From the NCBI GenBank assembly GCA_963851245.1, contig CAWKOH010000016.1, forward strand, positions 62,001-126,000: a stretch of 64,000 nt of DNA. Direction: 5' to 3'. Shown piece by piece: positions 31,899 through 41,489 of the stretch. Numbering within the stretch: the stretch's first letter is position 1; every line of letters starts with the position of its first letter. The translations under genes and the position numbers were made by a program. The notes beneath the pieces were generated by a model. That model was not told where the DNA came from. It did not search any database and saw only the letters and a list, made by a program, of their open reading frames with translations. Origin of the DNA: CAWKOH01 sp963851245. Its GTDB lineage: Bacteria > Actinomycetota > Acidimicrobiia > Acidimicrobiales > Palsa-688.

Positions 31899-32867
31899 AT
31901 GGGACGCCTGAAGCATCGCATCGTTTACGCGCCCGGCACCCGGATCCATGTGGTCGAGGAGGGGGAGGGCCCGCTAGTTCTCCTGCTCCACGGCTTTCCG
32001 GAGTCCTGGTACTCGTGGCGGCACCAGATTCCCGTGCTGGCCGCCGCCGGCTATCGCGTCGCAGCTATCGATGTGCGCGGCTACGGCCGGTCCTCGGCCC
32101 CGCTCGAGATCGAAGCCTACGGGATGGTGCACCACATCGCCGACAACCTCGGCGTGGTCGAGGCCCTCGGCGAGCGGACCGCCATCGTGGTGGGCCACGA
32201 CTGGGGCGCTCCCATCGCGGCCAACTCCGCCCTGCTGCATCCCGAGGTATTCACCGCGGTGGCCCTGCTCAGCGTGCCCTACAGCCCGCCCGGTGGTGGG
32301 AGGCGCCCCTCCGAGTTCTTCGAGGCCATGGGGGGCGACGAGGAGTTCTACATCAATTATTTCCAGGAGCCGGGCCGGGCCGAAGCCGAAGCGGAGCTCG
32401 ACGTCCGGGCCTGGCTGGTCGGCTTCTACGTCGGTGCCTCCGGCGACGCCATCATGCCGGCCGACGGGGGAACCATAGGGACGGTCCGCAAAGGCGGCAT
32501 GCTGCGGGACCGGTTTGTGATCCCGGACCGCCTTCCGAACTGGCTCACCGAGCAGGACGTGGACTTCTACGCGGCCGAGTTCGAGAGGACCGGGTTCCGC
32601 GGTGCGCTGAACCGGTACCGGAACGTGGACCGCGACTGGGAGGAACTGCAGTCCCGGCGGGACCAGCCCATCAAGGTCCCGTCTCTCTTCATCGGCGGGG
32701 AAAGGGATGGGCCCACCATCTGGGGGGCTCGCGCCATCTCCCGCTTCGGCGAGACACTGCCGGGCCTGCGGGGCAGCCACATCCTGGCGGGTTGCGGGCA
32801 CTGGGTGCAGCAGGAACGGGCCGAAGAGGTGAACCGCCTCCTGACGGATTGGCTGGGGTCACTGTGA
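31899..32867 (+). CDS. alpha/beta hydrolase, epoxide hydrolase type
   Basis: The 322-residue protein has the oxyanion motif HGFPESWYSWRHQ, the nucleophile Asp101 in VVGHDWGAPIA, the conserved RGYGRSS loop and the catalytic histidine in AGCGHWVQQE. These define the epoxide hydrolase subgroup, which opens epoxides to diols through an aspartyl ester. ATG 31899 starts at the family N-terminus; the longer frame is shadow of the divergent gene. The stop overlaps the GTG of the following acyl-CoA ligase (GTGA), indicating a shared pathway. Confidence 0.85.
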   Translation: MGRLKHRIVYAPGTRIHVVEEGEGPLVLLLHGFPESWYSWRHQIPVLAAAGYRVAAIDVRGYGRSSAPLEIEAYGMVHHIADNLGVVEALGERTAIVVGHDWGAPIAANSALLHPEVFTAVALLSVPYSPPGGGRRPSEFFEAMGGDEEFYINYFQEPGRAEAEAELDVRAWLVGFYVGASGDAIMPADGGTIGTVRKGGMLRDRFVIPDRLPNWLTEQDVDFYAAEFERTGFRGALNRYRNVDRDWEELQSRRDQPIKVPSLFIGGERDGPTIWGARAISRFGETLPGLRGSHILAGCGHWVQQERAEEVNRLLTDWLGSL

Positions 32868-34402
32868 GTACGCCGGACATCAGCCTCGGCAACTGGCTGG
32901 CCAAGCGGGCCATAGCGACGCCGGCGGCGCGGGCGCTCACCTTCGAGGGCCACACCCTCAACTACGGCCAGGTCATGGAGCGCGTGGACCGGTTGGCCGC
33001 GGCCTTGCGCCATGGTGGTGTGTGCCCGGGCGATCGGGTCGGTTTCCTCGGGCTGAACCAACCGGCCTTCCTGGAGGCGCTGTTCGCCACCGCCCGCCTG
33101 GGCGCTATCTACGTGCCTCTCAACTTCCGCCTGACCGGACCGGAGCTATCGTTCATCGCTTCGGACGCCGGTCTGCACACGATCGTCGTCGACCGCCACC
33201 ATCGGGCCGTGATCGACGAGATCCGGGCCGAGCTCCCGCCCCGGGTCTACATCGGCGTCGATCAACCGGGGCCGGGCTGGCTGGACTACGAGGAGTTGAT
33301 CGGGTCCCACGAGCCGGTCAGGTGGGTGTCGCCTGTTGACCCGGAGTCGGTGGCGCTCATCATGTACACCTCGGGCACCACGGGCCGTCCCAAAGGGGCC
33401 ATGCTCACCCACGCCAACCTGTGGTGGAACAATGCCAACAACTTCCACATGCTCGACGTCCTCGAATCCGACGTGACCCTGGTGTGCGCGCCGCTGTTCC
33501 ACATCGGGGGGCTGAACGTCACCACCCTCACGGCCTGGCAGAAGGGCGCCGAGATCATCCTCTTCCGCACCTTCGACCCCGGGGCCTGCCTGGAGGCCAT
33601 ACCCCGTTACCGGGTGACGACGATGTTCGGGGTGCCGGCCATGTTCCTGTTCATGAGCCAGCACCCGGAGTTCGGCTCCACCGACCTGACCAGTTTGCGC
33701 ACCCTCATCTGCGGTGGCGCCCCGGTGCCGGAGCCGTTGATCAAGCTCTACAACGGTCGAGGCATCCCGATCCAGCAGGGCTACGGCCTGACCGAGACAT
33801 CGCCGACGGTGAGCTTCCTGGGCGCCGCCGACAACCTGGCCAGGGTGGGGTCGGCCGGCAAGGCGCCGTTGTTCACCGACATCCGCATCGTCGACGGTAC
33901 CGGCCAGGTCCTCACCGAGCCGCATGCCAAAGGCGAGATCTGTGTGCGCGGGCCCAACATCATGAAGGGCTACTGGAACCGGCCCGACGCCACCGCTCTG
34001 GCCATCGACGCGGAGGGGTGGTTCCACACCGGCGACGCCGGCTACTTCGACGCGGACGGCTTCCTGTTCATCGCCGACCGGGTCAAGGACATGATCATCA
34101 CGGGCGGCGAGAACGTTTACCCGGCTGAGGTCGAAAGCGTCCTCTACGAGCACCCTGCCGTCGCCGAAGTAGCGGTCATCGGCATGCCCGACGAACGGTG
34201 GGGGGAAGCGGTGGTGGCCGTCGTCGCCCTCAAGGCCGGCCAGACACTCAGCCTCGAGAGCCTGCGGGAGTTCGGGGGCAAGTCGCTGGCCCGTTACAAG
34301 TTGCCGAGCCGCTTGTTCTTCATCGACACCTTGCCCCGCAACCCGGCCGGGAAGGTCCTGAAGTTCGAGTTGCGCGACCGCTTCGGGGACTGGGTCCCCT
34401 AG
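32864..34402 (+). CDS. acyl-CoA synthetase (AMP-forming)
   Basis: This 512-residue adenylate-forming ligase activates a carboxylic acid to its CoA thioester through an acyl-AMP. It has the P-loop IMYTSGTTGRPKGAML, GYGLTETSP, TGDAGYFDADGF, DRVKDMIITGGENVYPAEVE and the catalytic lysine in NPAGKVLK. The layout resembles FadD-type medium/long-chain enzymes of actinobacteria; substrate is not determined. It is translationally coupled to the epoxide hydrolase and convergent with the LLM gene by four bases. Confidence 0.87.
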   Translation: MSTPDISLGNWLAKRAIATPAARALTFEGHTLNYGQVMERVDRLAAALRHGGVCPGDRVGFLGLNQPAFLEALFATARLGAIYVPLNFRLTGPELSFIASDAGLHTIVVDRHHRAVIDEIRAELPPRVYIGVDQPGPGWLDYEELIGSHEPVRWVSPVDPESVALIMYTSGTTGRPKGAMLTHANLWWNNANNFHMLDVLESDVTLVCAPLFHIGGLNVTTLTAWQKGAEIILFRTFDPGACLEAIPRYRVTTMFGVPAMFLFMSQHPEFGSTDLTSLRTLICGGAPVPEPLIKLYNGRGIPIQQGYGLTETSPTVSFLGAADNLARVGSAGKAPLFTDIRIVDGTGQVLTEPHAKGEICVRGPNIMKGYWNRPDATALAIDAEGWFHTGDAGYFDADGFLFIADRVKDMIITGGENVYPAEVESVLYEHPAVAEVAVIGMPDERWGEAVVAVVALKAGQTLSLESLREFGGKSLARYKLPSRLFFIDTLPRNPAGKVLKFELRDRFGDWVP

Positions 34403-35586
34403 CCCCTCTGTTCCCCGGCCTGCACCCGTTGCTCCTTCTCAGCCTGGTGGTCGGTGATGGCCTTGCCGACGGCGGTGATGGCGGCGCCGATGAACTGGGG
34501 CCGGTTGTCGGCCGCCCAGTTGCGCGAGCGCACCGTGCGCTCGGCCGAGTGCTGGAAGACCGGCATCACCTCGCGGGCGAACAGCTCGTAAGAGGCCAGG
34601 GTGGCTTTGGGGTCGGCCCAGTCGTGGGCCATGAACAGGTAGGTGCCGAAGCCGCCGGACTGGTCGATGAGGCGCTGGATCTGGGCGATCGCCATCTCCG
34701 GCGTTCCGATCACGGCGATGCCGGAGGCGTTCATGGCGTCGAGGATGGTGCTGTGGTCGTCGGTGTTCGGGGCGATGGGAAGGGCGGCGACCTCCTGGAA
34801 ATAGCTGACCCAGTCGGCCAGCCCGTAGGCCACGTCGGCCTGAGCCTGCTCCTCGGTCTCGCGTATGTGCATGGGCCCGACCAGTCTCCATCTGCGCCGG
34901 TCGACGGAGGTGCCGAAATGGGCCGCTCTCTCCTCGGCGGTCTGCCAGTGCGCCCCGAGCACGTCGAAGCCCCCGGCGGTGGTGGCGCCCAGTGAGAGGA
35001 GGGCGATCCCGAACCGGCCCGCGGCCCGGGGCCCGGCCGGTGAGATCTGGGCGGCCACCCCGATCTCGAAGCACGGGTGGGTGTAGGGCCGCAGTTGCAG
35101 GCGGGCGTCCTTCAGTGTGAACCAGTCGGTAACCATGTTCACCGGCTCGTCGTCGTTGAGCAGGGCGATCATGGCCTCCAGCGACTCCTCCATCATCTCC
35201 CGCTGGCGGGCCGGGTCGATTCCCATCATGAAGGCGTCGGAGGGAAGGGCTCCCGGACCGACGCCGAACATGATCCGGCCGCGGGTCAGGTGGTCGAGGA
35301 GCACCATGCGGTCGGCGAGGATCAGGGGGTGGTGATAGGGGAGCGAGCTGACTCCCGTGCCCAACCTGATGTTGGTCGTCCGCTGGGCGGCGGCGGCGAT
35401 GAACACCTCCGGCGAGGCGATGATCTCGAATCCAGCCGAGTGGTGCTCGCCGATCCAGGCTTCGTTGTAGCCCAGCTGGTCGAGCCGCACGATCAGCTCC
35501 AGGTCTCGCTCGATGGCCAGGGTGGGGTTCTGGCCGGCGGAGTGGAAGGGGGCCAGGAAGATGCCGAAACGCAGCGGCCAGTCCAT
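34399..35586 (-). CDS. LLM-class flavin-dependent oxidoreductase
   Basis: The 395-residue protein starts LRFGIFLAPFHSAGQNPTLA and has LDQLGYNEAWIGEHHSAG and LGTGVSSLPYHHPLILADRM, hallmarks of bacterial luciferase-like monooxygenases that use FMN or F420. Its EHHSAG matches the alkanal-monooxygenase-like subgroup. The TIM-barrel is of usual length with a polar C-terminal tail. It sits between two ligase operons on the opposite strand. Confidence 0.85.
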   Translation of the reverse strand: MDWPLRFGIFLAPFHSAGQNPTLAIERDLELIVRLDQLGYNEAWIGEHHSAGFEIIASPEVFIAAAAQRTTNIRLGTGVSSLPYHHPLILADRMVLLDHLTRGRIMFGVGPGALPSDAFMMGIDPARQREMMEESLEAMIALLNDDEPVNMVTDWFTLKDARLQLRPYTHPCFEIGVAAQISPAGPRAAGRFGIALLSLGATTAGGFDVLGAHWQTAEERAAHFGTSVDRRRWRLVGPMHIRETEEQAQADVAYGLADWVSYFQEVAALPIAPNTDDHSTILDAMNASGIAVIGTPEMAIAQIQRLIDQSGGFGTYLFMAHDWADPKATLASYELFAREVMPVFQHSAERTVRSRNWAADNRPQFIGAAITAVGKAITDHQAEKEQRVQAGEQRG

Positions 35587-35643
35587 GCCGCAAACTCTTT
35601 CGCAGCCGGCTCACCCTTGCAACCCGGCGCTAGGTTGGCCGCC

Positions 35644-37167
35644 GTGCCCTGGACCACTTCGACGCGAGCGCTGGGCGACTACATCGGCGAGTGGGCCCGC
35701 ACCCGCCCGTCGGGCCTGGCCTTCGTCACCGGCAACGACCGGATGACCTGGGCCGAGTACGACCAGAGGTCGACCGCCCTGGCCGCGGCCCTGATCGACC
35801 GCGGCTTCGATCCGGGCGACCGGATGGCCACCGTTCTTCCCGACGGGCCCGACGTGCACATGGTGTGGGTGGCGGCCGAGAAAGCGGGGCTGGTGTGTGT
35901 GGGCATCGGGGCCCGGGCCGGCGATCGCGAGGTGCGCCACCTGGTCTCCCAGAGCGGGGCCCGGGCGCTCATGCGCTCGGCGGCCGCCGGGCGGTCGTTC
36001 GACGGGTTGGGGGTGGAGGATCTGGTGCTGGAGTCCTTCCTTGAGGGCGCCGCGCCGGCTGGTGCCATCGACGACGACCGGCGGCTGCGGCCCATGGACC
36101 TTTTTATGCTGAACTCCACCTCCGGTACGACGGGCCTGCCGAAGCTGGTCATGCACCACCAGGACCGCTGGATGTACTTCCACCAGTTGGCCGTGGAAGC
36201 GGGGGGATTGAACGGCGACGACGTCTTCTGTTCGGCCATCCCCTCCCCGTTCGGCTTCGGCCTGTGGACCGCCCACTTCACGCCCGCGCTGCTCGGTGGC
36301 CCGACCCACGTGCAGGCCCGCTTCGACGCCGAAGCCTTGGTGGCGCTGCTGGAAACGGAGGAAGTGTCGGTACTGGCCGCCGTCACCACCCAGCTCATCA
36401 TGTTGCTCAACACGCCGGCCTTTGGCGACGCCGACTTGTCGGCGCTGCGGGCGGTCTTTACAGGCGGAGAGGCAGTTCCCTATGAAAAGGCGGCCGAGTT
36501 CGAGGATCGCACCGGTTGCCGGGTGTTGCAGTTCTACGGCAGCAACGAAACCGGCGCCGTCAGCCGCACCTCCCTCAACGACGATCGCCAGCACCGTCTG
36601 ACCACGGCGGGCCGGACCATCGATGAGATGGAGGTCCGGCTCTTCGACCCGGCCACCGGCGAAGAGGTGCAGGGCCGGGGTCAGCCCGGCTGCCGGGGAC
36701 CGGCCATGTGCCTCGGTTACTACAACGACCCCGGTGCCAACGACCAGCTGTACACCAAGGACGGCTGGATGCTGATGGGCGACCTGGTGGAGATCGACGC
36801 CGACGACTACCTGACGGTTATCGGCCGCACCTCCGACATCATCATTCGGGGTGGCAAGAACATCAGCGCTCCGGCCGTCGAGGCCGAGGTCATGACCCAT
36901 CCCGACGTGGCCATGGCCGCCGCCGTGTCCATGCCCGACCCCGTGTTCGGCGAGCGGGTGTGCATCTACGTGCAGCCCCGGCCGGGCCGTTCCGTCTCCC
37001 TCGACGACGTGGTGGCCCATCTCGACAGCCGGGGAGTGACCAAGGAGTGGTTCCCCGAACACCTGGTGGAGATGGACCAGCTGCCCCATTCCTCGGGGGG
37101 CAAGGTGGCCAAAGGCGAACTGAGGGCTGACATCAGACGGCGGATAGATTGGCGCGGGGAGGTTTGA
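35644..37167 (+). CDS. acyl-CoA synthetase (AMP-forming), second copy
   Basis: This 507-residue ligase is distinct from the one at 32864. It has the P-loop LNSTSGTTGLPKLVMHHQ, the A5 motif QFYGSNETGAVS, MGDLVEIDADDYL, GRTSDIIIRGGKNISAPAVE and a C-terminal catalytic lysine in SSGGKVAKGEL. The sequence FYGSNE instead of GYGLTE and the ISAPAVE loop resemble cyclohexanecarboxylate/aryl-CoA ligases. GTG 35644 begins the family N-terminus. The aldolase gene follows after one base. Confidence 0.85.
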   Translation: MPWTTSTRALGDYIGEWARTRPSGLAFVTGNDRMTWAEYDQRSTALAAALIDRGFDPGDRMATVLPDGPDVHMVWVAAEKAGLVCVGIGARAGDREVRHLVSQSGARALMRSAAAGRSFDGLGVEDLVLESFLEGAAPAGAIDDDRRLRPMDLFMLNSTSGTTGLPKLVMHHQDRWMYFHQLAVEAGGLNGDDVFCSAIPSPFGFGLWTAHFTPALLGGPTHVQARFDAEALVALLETEEVSVLAAVTTQLIMLLNTPAFGDADLSALRAVFTGGEAVPYEKAAEFEDRTGCRVLQFYGSNETGAVSRTSLNDDRQHRLTTAGRTIDEMEVRLFDPATGEEVQGRGQPGCRGPAMCLGYYNDPGANDQLYTKDGWMLMGDLVEIDADDYLTVIGRTSDIIIRGGKNISAPAVEAEVMTHPDVAMAAAVSMPDPVFGERVCIYVQPRPGRSVSLDDVVAHLDSRGVTKEWFPEHLVEMDQLPHSSGGKVAKGELRADIRRRIDWRGEV

Positions 37168-37168
37168 A

Positions 37169-37948
37169 ATGACCGATACAACGAGGGCGGCGCCGGTAGC
37201 CGGCGGTCGCGATGAGTGGTCGCCCCGGATCCTGCCGCCCGTTCCCGACCTGTCCGAGCGGCAGAAGCTGGCGTGCGCCTTCCGGATCCTGGCCCGGAGC
37301 GGCTTCACCGAGAACATCTCGGGGCACATAACCATGCGCCATCCCGACAGCCACGACCTCTGGGTTAATCCATGGGGTCTGTGGTGGGACGAGATGAAGT
37401 CGTCCGACCTGTGCCGGGTGGACGCCAACGCCAAGGTGGTCGAGGGCAAGTGGGATGTGACCCCGGCCATCCACATCCACACCGAGCTGCACCGGCGCCG
37501 TTCGGACAGCGCGGTAGTGATCCACAACCACCCCTACCACGTCACCGTCCTGGCCGCCCTGGGCCTGCTGCCCGAGATGGTGCACCAGACCACCGCCATG
37601 TTCGACGGCGATATGGCCTTGGTGGAGGAGTACACCGGCGAGGTGGCCACCGCCGACCTCGGCGCAGAACTGGCCGGGGCGATCGGTGACAAGCGGGTCG
37701 TGATCCTGGCCAACCACGGGGTCATCGTGACCGGCGCCTCGGTGGAGGAGGCCACCTACCGGGCCGCCACCGTCGACCGGCAGTGCCGGCTCATGTACGA
37801 CGTGGTGACCAGCGGCCGTCCCTACCGGCTGCTCCCGGCGTCATTCCTCGGGCCCATGAAGCGGAGCCTGATCGAGAGGGGGCCTGATTACTTCTGGGGT
37901 GGCGCCGTGAGGACGCTGCTCCGGCACGAGCCTGAGGTTCTGGACTGA
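37169..37948 (+). CDS. class II aldolase/adducin family protein
   Basis: The 259-residue product carries the zinc-binding pattern of class II aldolases: SGHITMRHP, IHIHTELHRRRSDSAVVIHNHPYHVTVLA and later ILANHGVIVTGASVEEA. Such enzymes cleave or epimerise hydroxy-carbonyl compounds through an enediolate. The residues normally binding sugar phosphate are not obvious, so a non-sugar substrate is possible. The stop overlaps the amidohydrolase ATG by one base (TGATG). Confidence 0.82.
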   Translation: MTDTTRAAPVAGGRDEWSPRILPPVPDLSERQKLACAFRILARSGFTENISGHITMRHPDSHDLWVNPWGLWWDEMKSSDLCRVDANAKVVEGKWDVTPAIHIHTELHRRRSDSAVVIHNHPYHVTVLAALGLLPEMVHQTTAMFDGDMALVEEYTGEVATADLGAELAGAIGDKRVVILANHGVIVTGASVEEATYRAATVDRQCRLMYDVVTSGRPYRLLPASFLGPMKRSLIERGPDYFWGGAVRTLLRHEPEVLD

Positions 37949-39210
37949 TGAGCGTCAACATCGACGACCTGACCGCCAACCGTTCCTTCACCACCGGCGG
38001 CAAGGTCGGCGGTCAGGCCACCTTCCTGCCCGAGCCGGAGAAGCGGCCCCGCCGCTACACGGTCATTTCGGTGGACGACCACATCGTGGAGCCACCTGAC
38101 ACCTTCGCCGGCCGGGTCCCGGCCCGGCTGGAGGAGCGCGCCCCTCGCGTCGTCGAACGCGAGGACGGCAGCGAGGTCTGGGTCTTCGACGGTGAGGAGA
38201 TACCGAACGTCGGCTTCAACGCCGTGGTGGGCCGGCCGGTCAGCGAGTACAGCTTCGAGCCGACCCGCTTCGACGAGATGCGGCGGGGGGCGTGGGACAT
38301 CCACGCCCGGGTGGCCGACATGGACATCAACGGCGTCTACGCCTCGCTGAACTTCCCGTCCTTCCTGCCTGGTTTCGCCGGCCAGCGCCTGCAGCTGGGC
38401 CACGACCCGGAGCTGGCTCTTGCGTCGGTCCGGGCCTGGAACGACTGGCACCTGGAGGCCTGGGCCGGCTCCTACCCGGACCGGATCATCCCCTGCCAGA
38501 TCCCGTGGCTGCTGGACCCGCACGTCGGCGCCGAAGAGATCCGGCGCAACGCCACCCGGGGCTTCAAGGCCGTCACCTTCTCCGAAGCGCCGCAGAAGCT
38601 GGGCCTGCCCTCCCTGCACAGCGGCCACTGGGACCCCATGATGAGGGCCTGCGCCGAGACCGGCACCGTGGTCAACATCCACATCGGCTCGTCGGGCACC
38701 TCGCCCGCCACGGCAGATGACGCCCCGGCCGACACCGTCGGCGTCCTCTTCTTCGGGTACGCCATGTTCGCGGCGGTGGACTGGCTGTACTCGATGATCC
38801 CGGTGCGCTACCCCGACCTGAGGATCTGCATGTCGGAGGGCGGCATCGGGTGGGTGGCGGGTCTGCTCGATCGTCTCGACCACATGCTTTCCTACCACGA
38901 CATGTACGGGACCTGGACGCCCGATATCGGGCTCACCCCGTCCGAGGTGCTGAAGCGCAACTTCTGGTTCTGCGCCGTCGAGGACCCGTCGTCGTTCGGG
39001 CAGAGGGACCGCATCGGCGTCGAGAACATCCTGCTCGAGTCCGACTACCCGCACTGCGATTCCACCTGGCCCAACACCCAGGAGGTCATCCACCGGGAGA
39101 TCGGCCATCTGCCGGCCGACGACGTCCGCCGCATCACGTGGCAGAACGCGTCGGAGCTATACCGGCACGAGGTGCCCGTCTCGGTTCAGGAGGATCCGAA
39201 CTCCTACTGA
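37948..39210 (+). CDS. amidohydrolase-superfamily (ACMSD-like) metal-dependent hydrolase/decarboxylase
   Basis: The 420-residue TIM-barrel protein has YTVISVDDHIVEPPDTF at the first strand (DDH in place of the usual HxH), VVNIHIGSSG with the strand-5 histidine and LLESDYPHCDSTWPN with the strand-8 aspartate. This is the amidohydrolase_2 pattern of ACMSD and gamma-resorcylate decarboxylase relatives. It probably cleaves C-C or C-N bonds in a CoA-linked or aromatic acid route. It is translationally coupled to the aldolase. Confidence 0.82.
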   Translation: MSVNIDDLTANRSFTTGGKVGGQATFLPEPEKRPRRYTVISVDDHIVEPPDTFAGRVPARLEERAPRVVEREDGSEVWVFDGEEIPNVGFNAVVGRPVSEYSFEPTRFDEMRRGAWDIHARVADMDINGVYASLNFPSFLPGFAGQRLQLGHDPELALASVRAWNDWHLEAWAGSYPDRIIPCQIPWLLDPHVGAEEIRRNATRGFKAVTFSEAPQKLGLPSLHSGHWDPMMRACAETGTVVNIHIGSSGTSPATADDAPADTVGVLFFGYAMFAAVDWLYSMIPVRYPDLRICMSEGGIGWVAGLLDRLDHMLSYHDMYGTWTPDIGLTPSEVLKRNFWFCAVEDPSSFGQRDRIGVENILLESDYPHCDSTWPNTQEVIHREIGHLPADDVRRITWQNASELYRHEVPVSVQEDPNSY

Positions 39211-39275
39211 TCGTCTACTGATCCTGATCGTCTACTGATCCTGATCGTCGACTGATCCTGATCGTCGACTGACCG
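39204..39275 (+). repeat. 17-base tandem repeat at the amidohydrolase stop codon
   Basis: Units of CTACTGATCCTGATCGT or CGACTGATCCTGATCGT follow each other three times with partial units on both sides. The first partial unit contains the TAC-TGA end of the gene, so the array appears to have grown from the stop-codon region. The repeated TGATC core is self-complementary with neighbouring GATCA. Confidence 0.85.
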
Positions 39276-39308
39276 CCGCTCCGCCGGCGTGACTGTCTGG
39301 CCTCAGCC

Positions 39309-39719
39309 TCAGGTGGCGAACTGCTTCTGGATGGCGCCGACGCCGCCGGCGTAGATCCTCTCGATCATCTTCACGGCATCGTCCTCGCTGACGCCGTCGG
39401 GTTCGAATCGGCCCGACCAGGTGATGTGGGTCGCATCGTCGCCCTTGGGATCCAGGCTTATCGTCGACAGGTAGCCCTGCACGGGTATCGGCCCGCTCAC
39501 TATCGAGTAGGACGTGGTGTGGGCCTCGGGGTCGATCGCCTCCAGCCGCTCGGTGATCTTGCTCCCACCCATGGCCACGGTGCGGGTCATCCCGATGCCG
39601 TCCCCTTCGCTTTCGACGGGTACGCCCATCATGGCGATCACCCCGACAAAATCCGACACCACCTTCCAGACATCCTCGATTCCCGCGGGTATGTCGCCCT
39701 CGAAGGCTGCTTCGGCCAC
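39309..39719 (-). CDS. SRPBCC family protein
   Basis: The 136-residue START-like/polyketide-cyclase-type protein begins EGDIPAGIEDVWKVVSDF and ends with a long helix (EDDAVKMIERIYAGGVGAIQKQF), the usual SRPBCC fold that binds hydrophobic ligands. The gene lies 49 bases downstream of the alpha/beta hydrolase on the same strand. Ligand and reaction are unknown. Confidence 0.8.
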   Translation of the reverse strand: MAEAAFEGDIPAGIEDVWKVVSDFVGVIAMMGVPVESEGDGIGMTRTVAMGGSKITERLEAIDPEAHTTSYSIVSGPIPVQGYLSTISLDPKGDDATHITWSGRFEPDGVSEDDAVKMIERIYAGGVGAIQKQFAT

Positions 39720-39768
39720 GATGTCATTCCCCTTTGTTAGATGCTGCGGACTGGTTCCTCGGCACGGA

Positions 39769-40545
39769 TTAGTTGGCGGGCATGGACTGTAGGAGGTCGA
39801 GCACCGCTTCGTCGAAGATCTCCGGTTGATCCGAGTTGACCTTGTGGCCGGCGTTCTCGACGACGAGCTTGGCCGCCCCGGGGATCTTGGCCTCCATCAC
39901 GTCGGCCGCCTGCAGATAGGCCTTGTCGTCGGCGCCCACAATGATGAGGGTGGGCACCGTTATGTCAGGGAGGGAGTCGATCACCCGGGAGTCGTGCTGG
40001 GTGAGAATGCCCCGGGCGGCCCGGGCCAGGCCTCCAGCATCGGTGTGCCAGCTGGCCCTGCCGTCGCCGGGACCGAACCCGTCGAGCCCCTTGCGCTCGA
40101 AGCGTTCAGCCGACTTGATGGCCATGGCGTTCCAGCCCTCTCTGGGTTCGTCCCTCCGGTACCCGGGACCGGTGGAGAACAGGAGCAGGGCGGCTACCCG
40201 ATCCGGATAGCGGACACGGAAGGCCAGGCTCAGGTACCCGCCCAGCGACAGCCCACCGATAACGGCCTCTTGCACTCCGCACTCGTCAAGCAACGCGGCC
40301 ATGTCCTCGACCGACAACTCCTCGCTGTAAAGCGACTGGTCCTCGGGGGAGGCGCTGCGGCCGTGCCCCCGCATGTCCCAGGTGATCACCTTGCGATCGG
40401 CGGAGAGGGCGGCCAGGTTCGGCGCCCACATCTGGGTCGAGTCGGAGTAACCGTGGGAAAGGAGCAGCGGGATCTGCCCGGGCTCCTTGGCTGGCCCGTG
40501 GACCTCGTGGTAGATGGACACTCCGTCGCGGTCGAGATAGGTCAC
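39769..40545 (-). CDS. alpha/beta hydrolase
   Basis: The 258-residue product has HGYSDSTQMWAP (oxyanion hole), WDMRGHGRSASP, the nucleophile elbow GGLSLGGYLS (Ser), an aspartate in VGADDKAYL and His in ENAGHKVNSDQP, a complete triad. It is close to the 3-oxoadipate enol-lactonase and meta-cleavage hydrolase type. The position beside the ligase-aldolase cluster suggests a step in the same catabolic route. Confidence 0.85.
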   Translation of the reverse strand: MTYLDRDGVSIYHEVHGPAKEPGQIPLLLSHGYSDSTQMWAPNLAALSADRKVITWDMRGHGRSASPEDQSLYSEELSVEDMAALLDECGVQEAVIGGLSLGGYLSLAFRVRYPDRVAALLLFSTGPGYRRDEPREGWNAMAIKSAERFERKGLDGFGPGDGRASWHTDAGGLARAARGILTQHDSRVIDSLPDITVPTLIIVGADDKAYLQAADVMEAKIPGAAKLVVENAGHKVNSDQPEIFDEAVLDLLQSMPAN

Positions 40546-40595
40546 GGGGTCGAGGTTAGGTGCTGCCCGGCGGCGGGCTGCTTCGTGCCCTTATG

Positions 40596-41489
40596 TCAGG
40601 GCTGCTGACACCAGCCGTACTTCGTCGCCGCGGTCGCCACCGACGCCGGGTCAGGCGGGGCAGCACCGAGTGCGTCTTCTTCGATCCCGAGCGCGAAACG
40701 GATCGCTCCGCACCCCGGCGTGTCGAGGTGTACGGCATCGATGCCGCCGGCTCGGACCTGAACCTCCCCGTTCACGCAGAGCTTGGAGTCCCAGGCCTCG
40801 CAGGGCAAGAACATCTTCCAGGAAAGGTCGGGCGTCGACACGGCCACGGCCGCCTTGTCCTCGTATCGCCACCGGGGGGAGTCCTTCGCCGCGACCAGCT
40901 CTTGGTAGAACCTGACCATCTCTGGAGAACCCTGAAAACCCAGGTTCATCCGCTCGAGTGAGTTGTAGCCGACCGGTATCTCCGGATTCCGCGGCGGCGG
41001 AGCCTCGAAGTACACGGTGGCGCCGGAGCGGACGGCCTGATTGGCCATGTCGGTGAGGGAGGTCTGGTAGGTGGCCAGCAGTTGGGAGAGCGTGTAGGGG
41101 CTTCCGGGGTCGACACAGCCGGCGGTAGGCCCCGACAGGCCGGGATTCCCGGTGAACATGAAGACGACCTCTTCGGGATGGACCGTGCGCATGGCGTCGG
41201 TGAAGCTGTAGTAGCCGCCTCCGAAGGGATCAGTGAAGCCATGAGCCCAGTCGCAAGGCGCGGTCCCCGGCAGAACAGCGTCGACACTCACCCTGGTGCC
41301 CGCCGGCGCCAGCTCGACGAGGGGATCCGCGGCCTGGGACGCCACGCTGTCGCCCACGACGAGCAGAGACCGGCGTCGAGGGCCGTGCGAGGGCGAGCAC
41401 GACGAAACCAGAATGGCCATCAGCACGACGCTCACCGCCAGTAGGGGCGGTGACCCCCTCACCAAGGCCGTCCGCCCTCTGGCGCTCAC
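40596..41489 (-). CDS. secreted SGNH-hydrolase-like lipoprotein
   Basis: The start was set at GTG 41489, giving a basic lead, a hydrophobic segment (PPLLAVSVVLMAILV) and lipobox SSC; the frame is open to 41669, but those extra residues are not signal-like. The mature domain has VVGDSVASQA (block I Gly-Asp-Ser), VVFMFTGNPGLS and a late AGGIDAVHLDTPG with the Asp-x-x-His pair of SGNH esterases. The 297-residue product is probably an exported esterase or acyl-hydrolase on the cell surface. Confidence 0.72.
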   Translation of the reverse strand: MSARGRTALVRGSPPLLAVSVVLMAILVSSCSPSHGPRRRSLLVVGDSVASQAADPLVELAPAGTRVSVDAVLPGTAPCDWAHGFTDPFGGGYYSFTDAMRTVHPEEVVFMFTGNPGLSGPTAGCVDPGSPYTLSQLLATYQTSLTDMANQAVRSGATVYFEAPPPRNPEIPVGYNSLERMNLGFQGSPEMVRFYQELVAAKDSPRWRYEDKAAVAVSTPDLSWKMFLPCEAWDSKLCVNGEVQVRAGGIDAVHLDTPGCGAIRFALGIEEDALGAAPPDPASVATAATKYGWCQQP

